From the NCBI GenBank assembly GCA_003246205.1, contig QKBC01000019.1, positions 182,931 through 246,930 of the forward strand: 64,000 nucleotides of DNA, written 5' to 3'. The notes beneath the pieces are model-generated. The model had not been told where the DNA came from, did no database searches, and saw nothing but the letters and a program-made list of their open reading frames with translations. Each line of letters opens with the position of its first letter. Positions within the stretch are counted from its first letter, which is position 1. This document shows, one piece after another, positions 32,213-40,796 of this stretch. The DNA comes from Flavobacterium haoranii. GTDB taxonomy: Bacteria; Bacteroidota; Bacteroidia; Flavobacteriales; Flavobacteriaceae. The translations under genes and the position numbers were made by a program.

Positions 32213-33934
32213 CTATTCTTTTGAAATTTTGAATACTGATTTTTGATTATTTCCTTCAATTGTTAAAAAGTATATTCCTTTTTTCAGCGAAGAAATATCA
32301 ATCGTTTGTTTAGGTTCTTTATTCTTAAATTCAAGAGTATATACATTTTCTCCTAAGATATTATATAGCATTATTCTATCAGCAGTTGTTCCGTTAATGG
32401 TTAGAAAATCTGTTGTAGGGTTAGGGTATACTTGAATAATATTTTCTGCTATATTGAATGTTTTGTTGTTTAGTGTAGTTGTAATAGCAAATTCGTAAGG
32501 CGTCTGATAATTAGAAGTACCGGGACTTATGCTAGTTATTCTTAAAAAGTAATTTCCGGGAGCCAATGTTTCCGTAAAATTCAATGTACTGCCACTGTTA
32601 TTATGAGCAGAACCTATTAAATTTCCGCTTGCATCTAAAAATGCTGCATTCATATTACTCGTTACGATATTGCTCATATCTACTGTAGCATTAATATTAT
32701 CAGAGATTGTAAATTTAAAATAGTCTATGTCAGAGGTTCCGGAATTCGCCTGAACGGTTGTAAAACCTATATAATTTTGATTGGTTGCAATGCCATACGC
32801 TAATTCTTTATAATTAGGTTCGTCCAAGCCTTGAAGAATTTGATAATATTTTCCGGGAAGTTCAGTGTGATTTTCTATGAAATCAAATGAGGAATTAAAA
32901 TAAAAATATTTAGCCGGATAAATAAGTCCTGTAATGTAAGTATTCAACATGGAAGATGGTTCTGCTACGACACCATCTGTTGTTCCGCCTGTAATTCTTC
33001 CGATAACACAAGAGAAATCAATATAATTATCTAGTGCTTTTTGATTCAATCCGATGATATTTTCTCCTAATACTCCGTTACAGTTAACATCAACATTATA
33101 AAAATCAGGAGAATACGAGTTATCATTCATACTGCTGCTGTTTTGTATTTCTGCTCCTCCGAATAAATAAACACTCGGCTCTCCGCTGTAATAATAGGTT
33201 TCTTTAAGATCTCTGATGGCTTCTGATCGAACATTAACACTGGTAAAGAAAGCTAAAGGATTATCACTGGCGTTGCTTCCGCCATGAGGCGTTCCCAAGG
33301 TTAGTAATTTAGCTATATGATGTAAGTTATCTGCTTGCCAGTTATTTGTATTTTGAAGATATTCTCTGGAAGCTAAGCCTCCCATGCTGTGTCCGACTAA
33401 AATAACTTTTTCTTTTCCTGTTATTTGTAGAACACGTTGTACAGCATCTTTCATTGCAGCTCCTTGTTTTGCAACGGCAGCTTGATTACTTAGTACATTG
33501 GTGTCAATTGTTCCGTTCGGATTTACATTGAAATTTACATAATAATAGTCTCCGTTTTGGAAAGTGGTAGAAAAAGCAGCAATATCAGCATTCGCAACAG
33601 GATAAAAATCTGTATTGGCAAGTGCATCATTTGAATCTGCATTCAGGCAATAATCTAGTCTGCCTCCGAAAGTAAAGTTGTATTGACTGTCAAAATAGTC
33701 AGTAGAAGTAGACCAAGTATCAGAACTTGAATTCAATCCATGTACAAAGATAATAGGATAGGGAAGTTTGCTTACAAATGTCCGGAGATTGGTCTGAGGC
33801 GTTTTCAAGACAATTATTTCATCATTATGAAATTCTAAATACTCAAGTTGAGCCGGTCTCGGTTTAAAAACGGTTTGAGCAAAAACCGTTGATGTGAATA
33901 AAAATAGAGCAGTGAAAAAATATAGTTGTTTCAT
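32213..33934 (-). CDS. T9SS-secreted alpha/beta hydrolase (lipase/esterase-like)
   Basis: A 573-residue protein with signal MKQLYFFTALFLFTSTVFA. The hydrolase domain spans about residues 50-350: FVHGLNSSSDTW (oxyanion region) and the nucleophile elbow VILVGHSMGGLASREYL, with TLGTPHGG nearby as in PGAP1-like lipases and triacylglycerol lipases. A beta-sandwich of the pre-peptidase type follows (SDIDYFKFTISDNINATVDMSN to LAPGNYFLRITS). The end, VYPNPTTDFLTINGTT to KKGIYFLTIEG, is a type A T9SS sorting domain. Probably an extracellular or surface esterase. Transcription ends in the hairpin at 32121-32157. Confidence 0.88.
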   Translation of the reverse strand: MKQLYFFTALFLFTSTVFAQTVFKPRPAQLEYLEFHNDEIIVLKTPQTNLRTFVSKLPYPIIFVHGLNSSSDTWSTSTDYFDSQYNFTFGGRLDYCLNADSNDALANTDFYPVANADIAAFSTTFQNGDYYYVNFNVNPNGTIDTNVLSNQAAVAKQGAAMKDAVQRVLQITGKEKVILVGHSMGGLASREYLQNTNNWQADNLHHIAKLLTLGTPHGGSNASDNPLAFFTSVNVRSEAIRDLKETYYYSGEPSVYLFGGAEIQNSSSMNDNSYSPDFYNVDVNCNGVLGENIIGLNQKALDNYIDFSCVIGRITGGTTDGVVAEPSSMLNTYITGLIYPAKYFYFNSSFDFIENHTELPGKYYQILQGLDEPNYKELAYGIATNQNYIGFTTVQANSGTSDIDYFKFTISDNINATVDMSNIVTSNMNAAFLDASGNLIGSAHNNSGSTLNFTETLAPGNYFLRITSISPGTSNYQTPYEFAITTTLNNKTFNIAENIIQVYPNPTTDFLTINGTTADRIMLYNILGENVYTLEFKNKEPKQTIDISSLKKGIYFLTIEGNNQKSVFKISKE

Positions 33935-34012
33935 AAATTATATATTGAATTTTTATGCAATATATAATTTTTTAACAAAATAATAATAATCTGATAAAAA
34001 AATAACACAAAA

Positions 34013-34040
34013 AAATACTCTCATTGAAAAGAGAGTATTT
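34013..34040 (-). terminator. Terminator of the ahpC-trx-DUF6952 unit
   Basis: AAATACTCTC / GAGAGTATTT, 8-nt loop, T tract on the minus strand. It overlaps the last two bases of the DUF6952 gene. Confidence 0.88.
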
Positions 34041-34299
34041 ATTCTTTATCGATTGAACCCAGTACCCGCTTCATAAAATCGTTAAGTGCGGTCTTTTTAT
34101 CTTTCCCTTCCTTAATCATTTTATGCACCTCTAAAGCGCCATACATATTGGAAATTAATTCGCCAATAACATCCAGTTCTTCGTCTTTTAAAGAAGGAAC
34201 CTCAGTAAGGTTTTCCAAAACTTCAATAGTTTCAACCAGGTAGTCCTGATCATTTTCCTCAATAAATTGAGTTAATTGTTTAATTACAGGTAATTTCAT
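34039..34299 (-). CDS. DUF6952 family protein
   Basis: An 86-residue acidic helical protein (MKLPVIKQLTQFIEENDQDYLVETIEVLENLTEV...) with no cysteine and no known fold assignment. Families of this size and start are found downstream of the ahpC-thioredoxin pair in flavobacteria, as here, 76 nt behind the thioredoxin gene. A function linked to peroxide defence is likely from conservation of order but has no biochemical basis in the sequence. Confidence 0.75.
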   Translation of the reverse strand: MKLPVIKQLTQFIEENDQDYLVETIEVLENLTEVPSLKDEELDVIGELISNMYGALEVHKMIKEGKDKKTALNDFMKRVLGSIDKE

Positions 34300-34375
34300 G
34301 GTGTTGATTTAAGAAAAAAATTTAAAGAACTATTTCGTTTATTTAAAATGTCTAAAAATTTAATTTGTAAAAGTT

Positions 34376-34684
34376 TTAAAGTACTTTGTTGACTAATTCC
34401 GCTAAGACTTCAGCTTTGTTAGTTTGGGTTTGGTCTACTAATTGACCGTTTTTGAATGCTGCGAAAGTAGGTAAATTGTCAACTTTTGCCAATTTTCTTG
34501 ATTCCGGAAATTTTTCAGCATCTACTATTAAGAAAGGCACATTTTCGTGTTCAGATGCTATTTTTTTAAATTTAGGTTTCATAATACGGCAATTGCCACA
34601 CCATGAAGCTGCATATTGTACTAAAACAACATCGTTATTAGCTACAACTTCTTGTAAATTATCTTGATCTAATTCTTGAAACAT
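34376..34684 (-). CDS. Thioredoxin-family protein with CGNC active site
   Basis: A 102-residue one-domain thioredoxin. The active site is SWCGNCRIMKPKF, so Asn replaces the Pro of the standard CGPC, which should change its redox potential. The cis-Pro is in VDNLPTFAAF. Located between ahpC and DUF6952, it is the likely reductant of the peroxiredoxin. A 16-bp inverted repeat sits in the gap to ahpC, which may set the relative expression of the two genes. Confidence 0.9.
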   Translation of the reverse strand: MFQELDQDNLQEVVANNDVVLVQYAASWCGNCRIMKPKFKKIASEHENVPFLIVDAEKFPESRKLAKVDNLPTFAAFKNGQLVDQTQTNKAEVLAELVNKVL

Positions 34685-34698
34685 AGTTTTTTAATTTA

Positions 34699-34757
34699 AA
34701 ATCTCAATAACAATCTCAAAAATCAGTAATTGAAATTTGATATTGTTATTGAGATTT
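34699..34757. repeat. 16-bp perfect inverted repeat between ahpC and the thioredoxin gene
   Basis: AAATCTCAATAACAAT (34699-34714) and its exact complement (34742-34757), 27-nt loop, followed on the minus strand by a weak T-rich run. Possibly a leaky terminator or an mRNA-stabilising hairpin. Confidence 0.7.
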
Positions 34758-34765
34758 GTTATTGA

Positions 34766-35401
34766 TTAGTGAGAAGCTAAATATTCAGCAGTACTTTTTC
34801 TGTCAGCTTTCATAGCATCTTTCCCTTCTTCCCAGTTTGCAGGACAAACTTCTCCGTGAGTTTGAACGTGAGTATAAGCATCAATTAATCTTAAGTATTC
34901 ATGTACATTTCTACCTAATGGCATATCATTAACACTTTCGTGGAAAATTTTACCATCTTCGTCTACTAAATAAGTAGCACGGTAAGTTACATTTGAACCT
35001 TCGATTTGGTATTCACCGGTTTCTTCATTGAATACATCTTCTGCTTCTAAAATTCCTAAAGCACTTGATAAGTTACGTGTAGTATCGGCTAAGATCGGGT
35101 ATGTTACTCCTTCAATACCACCATTATCTTTTGGAGTGTTTAACCATGCAAAATGTACTTCGTTAGTATCGCATGAAGCTCCGATTACCATAGTATTTCT
35201 TTTTTCAAATTCAGCTAAAGCCTCTTGGAAAGCGTGAATTTCAGTAGGGCACACAAAAGTAAAGTCTTTTGGATACCAAAATAAAAGGACTTTTTTCTTG
35301 TTGTTAACAGCTTCTTCAAAAACGTTGATTCTTAAGTTGTCACCCATTTCAGAAATAGCGTCAACAGTAATGTTAGGAAATTTTTTACCTACTAGTGCCA
35401 T
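34766..35401 (-). CDS. ahpC: Peroxiredoxin (AhpC/Prx1 class)
   Basis: A 211-residue typical 2-Cys peroxiredoxin that reduces hydrogen peroxide and organic hydroperoxides. The peroxidatic cysteine is in DFTFVCPTEIHAFQ, the resolving cysteine in HGEVCPANWEEGKDAMK, and the helix-turn motif RATYLVDEDGKIFHESVNDMPLGRNVHEYLR is present. It lacks an AhpF gene nearby; the adjacent CGNC thioredoxin probably recycles it. Promoter box TAAATTTG at 35440-35447. Confidence 0.96.
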   Translation of the reverse strand: MALVGKKFPNITVDAISEMGDNLRINVFEEAVNNKKKVLLFWYPKDFTFVCPTEIHAFQEALAEFEKRNTMVIGASCDTNEVHFAWLNTPKDNGGIEGVTYPILADTTRNLSSALGILEAEDVFNEETGEYQIEGSNVTYRATYLVDEDGKIFHESVNDMPLGRNVHEYLRLIDAYTHVQTHGEVCPANWEEGKDAMKADRKSTAEYLASH

Positions 35402-35439
35402 AAGTTGTTATTTTAAAGTTATTACTAATTTTCTGATAG

Positions 35440-35447
35440 CAAATTTA
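35440..35447 (-). promoter_or_regulatory. ahpC -7 box
   Basis: TAAATTTG on the minus strand, 39 nt before ATG; lies just downstream of the nhaC terminator. Confidence 0.55.
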
Positions 35448-35452
35448 CGAAT

Positions 35453-35484
35453 AAAAAAACCATAACTATAGTTAAGTCATGGTT
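35453..35484 (-). terminator. nhaC terminator
   Basis: AACCATAACT / AGTCATGGTT arms (one mismatch that is G-U on one strand), with seven A on the left, that is a T run on the minus strand. Confidence 0.75.
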
Positions 35485-35519
35485 AATTTTTATCTCTGAA
35501 TAAATTTTATTTATACTGC

Positions 35520-36980
35520 TTATTCTGCCTCTTCTTTAGAAACTAATTGTCTTATTTTAATGTTTAAAGCTGCAAAAATCAGTGTCATTATAGGGCTCAA
35601 ATAATTGAAAATTGCATAAGGCAAATAATCAAAAGTTGCTACACCAAGAGCACCTGATTGATAAGCTCCGCAAGTATTCCAAGGAATTAAAACAGAAGTT
35701 ACAGTTCCGGAATCTTCGAGAGTTCTACTGAGGTTTTCAGGTGCTAATCCTTTATCGCGATAAGCTTTTGCAAACATTTTTCCGGGAACTACAATAGCTA
35801 AATATTGGTCAGAAGCTGTAACATTTAAAGCTAAACAGCTTCCTACTGTTGAAGCAAATAATCCCACTGTTGAATGTGCCAGTTTTAATAAAGATTGGCT
35901 AATACGTGCTAATGCTCCAATTGCATCCATAATACCACCAAAAACCATAGCGCAAAGAATCAACCAAATGGTTCCTAACATTTTTTCCATTCCTCCGGAA
36001 GTGAATAAATCAGCTAATGTGGCATTGTCTGTCGGTATAACAGATTTAGTGGTAATGGCATTCATAATACCTTTATAAGCATTGATAAAGTTCATTTCTG
36101 TTCCTCCCGAAAGCATCAATACAATATTTGGCTGAAAAATGATAGCAAAAATGCCTCCTAATAGCGTTCCTACTAAAAGAGCAATTAAAGGTTCCGTTTT
36201 CTTTACAATTAAACCAATTACAATTACAGGAACTAAAAATAACCAAGGTGTTATGTTGAAAGATTTTTCAATATCGGTTAAAAGGCTATCAGTGTTAGCA
36301 ATTCCATGAGTTTCTACAGTTAATCCTAAAATAATAAAGGCAACAAGAGTAATAATATAAGTAGGAACTGTTGTTATGGTCATGTAACGAATATGTGTAA
36401 ATAAATCGGTTCCGGCCATAGCAGGAGCCAGATTAGTAGTGTCAGACATGGGAGATAATTTATCACCAAAATAAGCACCGGAAATAACAGCACCGGCAAC
36501 CATTCCCAAGTCGAAACCTAGTGCACCACCAATTCCAATTAAAGCAATCCCAACAGTTGCTGAAGTCGTCCAGGAACTTCCGGTTGCAATAGAAATAACG
36601 GAACATATAATTAGTGTAGCCGGCAAGAAAATAGCCGGACTTAGAATTTTAAGACCATAATAAATCATAGACGGAATAACGCCGCTGACTAACCAGGTTC
36701 CTGCAAGAGAACCTACCATTAACAAAATTAAAATGGCTCCGGCAGTCGATTTAATGTTTTCGGCTACTTCATCAAGCATTTTTTTATAGGAAACTTTGTT
36801 TAAAAAACCGACAATAGCAGCGACAGAAGCTCCTAAAAGCAATATGAACTGATTACTTCCGCCTAATGCATTATCACCAAAAACATATACATTAAAGGCA
36901 AGCATCCCGATTAACGCAAATACGGGAATTAAGGCTTCGAAAATAGAAAGTTCTTTATTTCTAATGATTTTTGTACTCAT
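35520..36980 (-). CDS. nhaC: Na+/H+ antiporter, NhaC family
   Basis: A 486-residue carrier with about twelve membrane helices. Family motifs seen: GSLAGTWLVSGVIPSMIYYGL, IATGSSWTTSATVGIALIGIGGALGFD, GAVISGAYFGDKLSPMSDTTNLAPAMAG (the key Asp/Thr segment) and the second repeat TASDQYLAIVVPGKMFA and SRTLEDSGTVTSVLIPWNTCGAYQ. It exchanges sodium for protons to control internal pH and salt. It is 24 nt downstream of the peptidase gene on the same strand, so probably co-transcribed. Confidence 0.95.
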   Translation of the reverse strand: MSTKIIRNKELSIFEALIPVFALIGMLAFNVYVFGDNALGGSNQFILLLGASVAAIVGFLNKVSYKKMLDEVAENIKSTAGAILILLMVGSLAGTWLVSGVIPSMIYYGLKILSPAIFLPATLIICSVISIATGSSWTTSATVGIALIGIGGALGFDLGMVAGAVISGAYFGDKLSPMSDTTNLAPAMAGTDLFTHIRYMTITTVPTYIITLVAFIILGLTVETHGIANTDSLLTDIEKSFNITPWLFLVPVIVIGLIVKKTEPLIALLVGTLLGGIFAIIFQPNIVLMLSGGTEMNFINAYKGIMNAITTKSVIPTDNATLADLFTSGGMEKMLGTIWLILCAMVFGGIMDAIGALARISQSLLKLAHSTVGLFASTVGSCLALNVTASDQYLAIVVPGKMFAKAYRDKGLAPENLSRTLEDSGTVTSVLIPWNTCGAYQSGALGVATFDYLPYAIFNYLSPIMTLIFAALNIKIRQLVSKEEAE

Positions 36981-37004
36981 ATAATAGGATTTATTGGCTT
37001 ATAA

Positions 37005-39176
37005 TTATTTTAAAAATGTATTGAAGTAATCCGCAATTTTTGCATACATGTGGATTCTATCTGTTCCTCTTACATTGTGTTCATGGTTTGGATACAAGAA
37101 ATAGTCTATTGGTTTTCCTGCTTTAATACAAGCTTCAATAAAGTTCATACTATTTTGTTGAACCACTACAGGATCTTGTGCCCCATGAATCATTAATAAG
37201 CGAGCTTTTAAATTAGCGGCTTTGTTCAGTAAAGATGCTTTTTCATAACCTTCCGGATTTTCTTGTGGTGTATCCATATAACGTTCGCCATACATTACTT
37301 CATAATATTTCCAATCAATTACCGGACCTCCGGCAACACCAACTTTAAACATATCAGGATAAGTTGTTAGTAAAGAAGTGGTCATAAAACCTCCGAAACT
37401 CCAACCAAAGACTCCGATTTTGTTAGAGTCTACAAAGTTTTTTGATTTTAAGAATTCCACACCTTTTAATTGGTCTGCCATTTCATTAATTCCTAGTTGA
37501 CGATGGTTTACATCACAAAAATGTTTTCCACGAGCATCGCTTCCACGATTATCTAATGTAAAAACAACATAACCTTGTTGTGCCATATAATAATCAAAAA
37601 AACCAGCGCCACCTAACCATTTATTGGTGACCAATTGTGCATGTGAACCTCCGTATACATAAATCATAACCGGATATTTTTGAGTAGGGTCAAAATTAGT
37701 TGGATATAGAATTCGTCCGTTTAATGGTGTTTTACCATCTGCAGCAATTAAAGAAATTATTTCCATTTTAGGCAAATCAATTTTTCCGGTAAACGGATTT
37801 GCAGCATTGATTAAAATAGTTTCTTCTTTTGTTTTGGTATTTATGATTTCTACCTTATTTGGTGTTTCTGTATTGCTAAATGTATCCAAAATATATTTTC
37901 CGTCAAAAGAAACAGATGCAATATGAGTTCCGGAAGCAGAGGTTAACTGTGTCGTTTTTCCGGATTTAAGAGAAACGTTAAATAACTGGCGATCTAATCC
38001 TTGATTTGTAATTCCGGTATAATAAACAGATTTATTGTCAGAACTAAAACCTAGGAAATCTTGAACTATAACATTTTGAAAACCTAAATCTTTAATCAGT
38101 TTACCCGATGTACTGTATAAATACATTTGATTATAACCATTGTTATCCGTTTGGTAAATAAATTGTTCAGAATTATTAGGGACAAAAATGATATTATGTT
38201 GCGGCTCAACCCAAGTTGAAGCTTTTTCTTCAAATAAAGTTTTGATAAAAGCTCCTGTTTTAGTGCTGTATTGGTTGAATTTCAGGTGATTTTGTTCACG
38301 GTTTAAGACACCTATAAAAATGTTTTCTCCATTAGGATGCCAGGAAACTATAGTCAAATATTGTTCTTTGGGTTCTCCGGTTTGGATTTGAACAGTTTTT
38401 TGGGTTTCCAAATTAAAGATTTGAAGTGTTACTTCTTCACTTTTCATACCCGCCATAGGATATTTAATGTTGTTGTTAACGGCTTCCCGTTCATTCCAAT
38501 TGATGATAGGATAGTCGCCTACCATAGTTTCATCTTTGCGGTAATATGCTAATTGATTTCCGGTTTCGTTCCACCACATTCCTTTATTAATACCAAATTC
38601 CTGACGATGAACATAACTATTACCGTTTACAATTCCTTTATTACTATCATTAGTTATTGAAATAGTTGTACCGTTTTGACGTGTAATCTTGATATTGTTG
38701 TCTTCTAGCCAAGCGACATCAAAATTTTTAGAAACTATCGGTTCATTTGCAGTCGTTGGAGTAGCAACACTCTTTTTAATTTTTTGATTTTTTAAATCGT
38801 ATTGGATAAAATATTTTTTGTCTTTTCCATCTATATCAAATGAAATGATTTCTTCTGTTTTCCAATTAAAATTATAGGGGAAAAAACGCAATTCAAATTG
38901 TTCATTTGGGAAAGTTTCTTGTAGACTTTTAGAAAGTTCAGATGTTGAAGCCAGAGTTTTTTCTTTCCAATTATCGGAATTATTTCTTTCCAGTAAAGAT
39001 TGATAGTCTTTACTTAGATAAACAATTGCGTTTTCATTTTTTTTCCATTGTGAAAACAATGCGTTTTCGGGAGCATATTTTCGAGGACCGGTTACGGTTT
39101 CTTCAATAGTGAAATTTTGTGAAAATGATACTAAATGAAAACATAATGCAAATGCACTAATTATAATTTTTCTCAT
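37005..39176 (-). CDS. Dipeptidyl peptidase IV (S9 family), exported
   Basis: A 723-residue enzyme with signal peptide MRKIIISAFALCFHLVSFSQ. The N-terminal DPPIV beta-propeller (residues 100-450) is followed by the S9 catalytic domain: YVYGGSHAQLV, nucleophile in FGWSFGGFMTTSLL, acid in HGAQDPVV, histidine in PNHEHNVRG. DPPIV releases X-Pro or X-Ala dipeptides; together with other peptidases here (C1, M28) it points to protein-degrading nutrition. Promoter box TATTTTTG at 39200-39207. Confidence 0.93.
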   Translation of the reverse strand: MRKIIISAFALCFHLVSFSQNFTIEETVTGPRKYAPENALFSQWKKNENAIVYLSKDYQSLLERNNSDNWKEKTLASTSELSKSLQETFPNEQFELRFFPYNFNWKTEEIISFDIDGKDKKYFIQYDLKNQKIKKSVATPTTANEPIVSKNFDVAWLEDNNIKITRQNGTTISITNDSNKGIVNGNSYVHRQEFGINKGMWWNETGNQLAYYRKDETMVGDYPIINWNEREAVNNNIKYPMAGMKSEEVTLQIFNLETQKTVQIQTGEPKEQYLTIVSWHPNGENIFIGVLNREQNHLKFNQYSTKTGAFIKTLFEEKASTWVEPQHNIIFVPNNSEQFIYQTDNNGYNQMYLYSTSGKLIKDLGFQNVIVQDFLGFSSDNKSVYYTGITNQGLDRQLFNVSLKSGKTTQLTSASGTHIASVSFDGKYILDTFSNTETPNKVEIINTKTKEETILINAANPFTGKIDLPKMEIISLIAADGKTPLNGRILYPTNFDPTQKYPVMIYVYGGSHAQLVTNKWLGGAGFFDYYMAQQGYVVFTLDNRGSDARGKHFCDVNHRQLGINEMADQLKGVEFLKSKNFVDSNKIGVFGWSFGGFMTTSLLTTYPDMFKVGVAGGPVIDWKYYEVMYGERYMDTPQENPEGYEKASLLNKAANLKARLLMIHGAQDPVVVQQNSMNFIEACIKAGKPIDYFLYPNHEHNVRGTDRIHMYAKIADYFNTFLK

Positions 39177-39462
39177 ATTTAATTTTTGATTACGAAATCC
39201 AAAAATAACTTTAAATTATGGAAAAGGAAAATTTATCCTTGAAGTTTTAAAGTTTAAACAAGAAAATCTAATAAGTATTAAAAGGTTTTTAAGATAATTA
39301 TTCTTTTTTCTAGAAGTAGGTAGGAGGCTTCTTTTGTAATATAGAACATATTCTTACTTGGTTAAAAGTATAAGTTTCTTAATTATTAAATGGTAAAAAT
39401 TTGTCATTTTATTTTTATTTTAGTTAATTTATAAGTTTTAACCCCTTTATTTTAATTTTATT
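39177..39462. other. AT-rich intergenic region between divergent genes
   Basis: 286 nt without a credible reading frame. It holds the dipeptidyl peptidase promoter (TATTTTTG on the minus strand, 39200-39207) and the upstream region of the S74 protein gene. I saw no repeat or hairpin of note; several near-T-run stretches precede ATG 39463. Confidence 0.5.
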
Positions 39463-40716
39463 ATGAAAAAAAAATTATTTTTTGTTTTTCTAGGAATGAG
39501 TATTGCTGCTACTGCTCAGGTCGGAGTCGGGACAACAAATCCCAGAGCGGCTTTAGAAGTTAACTCTACGACAAATGGTTTTTTAGCTCCACAAATCGCT
39601 TTAACAAATACTACAATTGCAGCCCCGGTGGTGAATCCGGCAGGTGGAGCCTTAACAGAAGGAACTATAGTATATAATACAGCAACTGTAAATGATGTAA
39701 CCCCCGGATATTATTATTGGAACGGAACAATTTGGGTACGAATGGCTGCCGGAGCGGCTGGTGGATCACATAATACATTAGATATGGCTTATGACGAAGG
39801 AGGATCAGGTGCCGGAAGAACCATAACTGCAGATGCCGGATCTGTTACAATAAATAATCAAAATGCTGCTACACATGGATTAGTTATTAATAACCCGATG
39901 TCTAATACTGCCGGAATCCAGTCAACAGTTTCGACAAGCGGAGTTGCTATTTGGGCAAGAAGTACATCGTCATCAAATGCTTATTCAACAATTCAAGCAG
40001 AAACAAATAATACAGCTAGTAACACTGCTGCAGTTGTAGGTATAACAAACGGAGCCGCTGCCGGAATATCTGGTGAAGTTTCGGCAACAGCGACAGCGAC
40101 AGCAGCAGTTAACGGAAGTAATTTAAGAACTACCGGAGGTCATGGTGTATACGGACAAGGATTTAACGGAGTTGTAGGTGTAACAAATTATAGACCGGGC
40201 TATGGTGTATGGGGTCAAAATTATGATGCTTTGGGATCAACAGCTTATAATAGTGTTGGAACTTACGGTTATGGTTACGTTGGGCTTTGGGGAGACACAA
40301 CAGATACTTATGCTATAGTGGGTAATGGAATTGTAGCTACTTATGTTGGTTTCCAAAATCTTTCAGATCAGAGATTAAAATCTAATATTGAAAGAATTGA
40401 CTCACCATTAGAAAAATTGGGACAGATATCAGGTAATTATTATGATATAGAGTTTGATGTAAAACGAAATGATTTAAACGGAGAAAAGATGGTTAAGCAT
40501 CATAAACGTAAAGAATATGGAGTTATAGCACAGGAAGTAGAAAAAGTTTTTCCGGAAATGATCAAAACAATGAGAACCGATTATACGCAACCCGAAGCAG
40601 AAGAATATAAGACGGTTAATTATACTCAGTTAATTCCTGTATTGATTGAAGCTGTGAAAGAATTGAATGAAGAAGTAAAAACTTTAAAAGCGGAAATAAA
40701 ACAATTGAAAGAATAA
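39463..40716 (+). CDS. Secreted fibre-like protein with S74 intramolecular chaperone domain
   Basis: A 417-residue protein with signal MKKKLFFVFLGMSIAATAQ. A region GVGTTNPRAALEVNSTTNGF and YYYWNGTIWVRMA matches repeats found in flavobacterial surface proteins. The middle is a glycine/alanine/threonine-rich beta-helix-like part with motifs such as GVYGQGFNGVVG and GYGVWGQNYDALG. The C-terminus has the peptidase S74 signature SDQRLKSNIERID and KEYGVIAQEVEKVFPEM and ends in a coiled coil (LNEEVKTLKAEIKQLKE). S74 domains trimerise phage tail fibres and then cut themselves off. Here the protein is exported, so a trimeric surface fibre or adhesin is the likely reading. Confidence 0.85.
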   Translation: MKKKLFFVFLGMSIAATAQVGVGTTNPRAALEVNSTTNGFLAPQIALTNTTIAAPVVNPAGGALTEGTIVYNTATVNDVTPGYYYWNGTIWVRMAAGAAGGSHNTLDMAYDEGGSGAGRTITADAGSVTINNQNAATHGLVINNPMSNTAGIQSTVSTSGVAIWARSTSSSNAYSTIQAETNNTASNTAAVVGITNGAAAGISGEVSATATATAAVNGSNLRTTGGHGVYGQGFNGVVGVTNYRPGYGVWGQNYDALGSTAYNSVGTYGYGYVGLWGDTTDTYAIVGNGIVATYVGFQNLSDQRLKSNIERIDSPLEKLGQISGNYYDIEFDVKRNDLNGEKMVKHHKRKEYGVIAQEVEKVFPEMIKTMRTDYTQPEAEEYKTVNYTQLIPVLIEAVKELNEEVKTLKAEIKQLKE

Positions 40717-40720
40717 ATAA

Positions 40721-40750
40721 AGAGGGCTTGTAATACAAGCCCTCTTGTCT
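40721..40750. terminator. Terminator between the S74 gene and the M28 gene
   Basis: AGAGGGCTTGTA / TACAAGCCCTCT, a 12-bp stem, followed by TGTCTTT; probably works for the S74 gene. Confidence 0.85.
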
Positions 40751-40796
40751 TTAATAGTTCTGGAAAATCTAAATGGGAATAAATAATACAATTAAA

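Noticed and set aside
39463..40716. Prophage tail-fibre gene
   Set aside because: It has a Sec signal peptide and flavobacterial surface-protein repeats and no phage neighbours, so a host surface protein is preferred.
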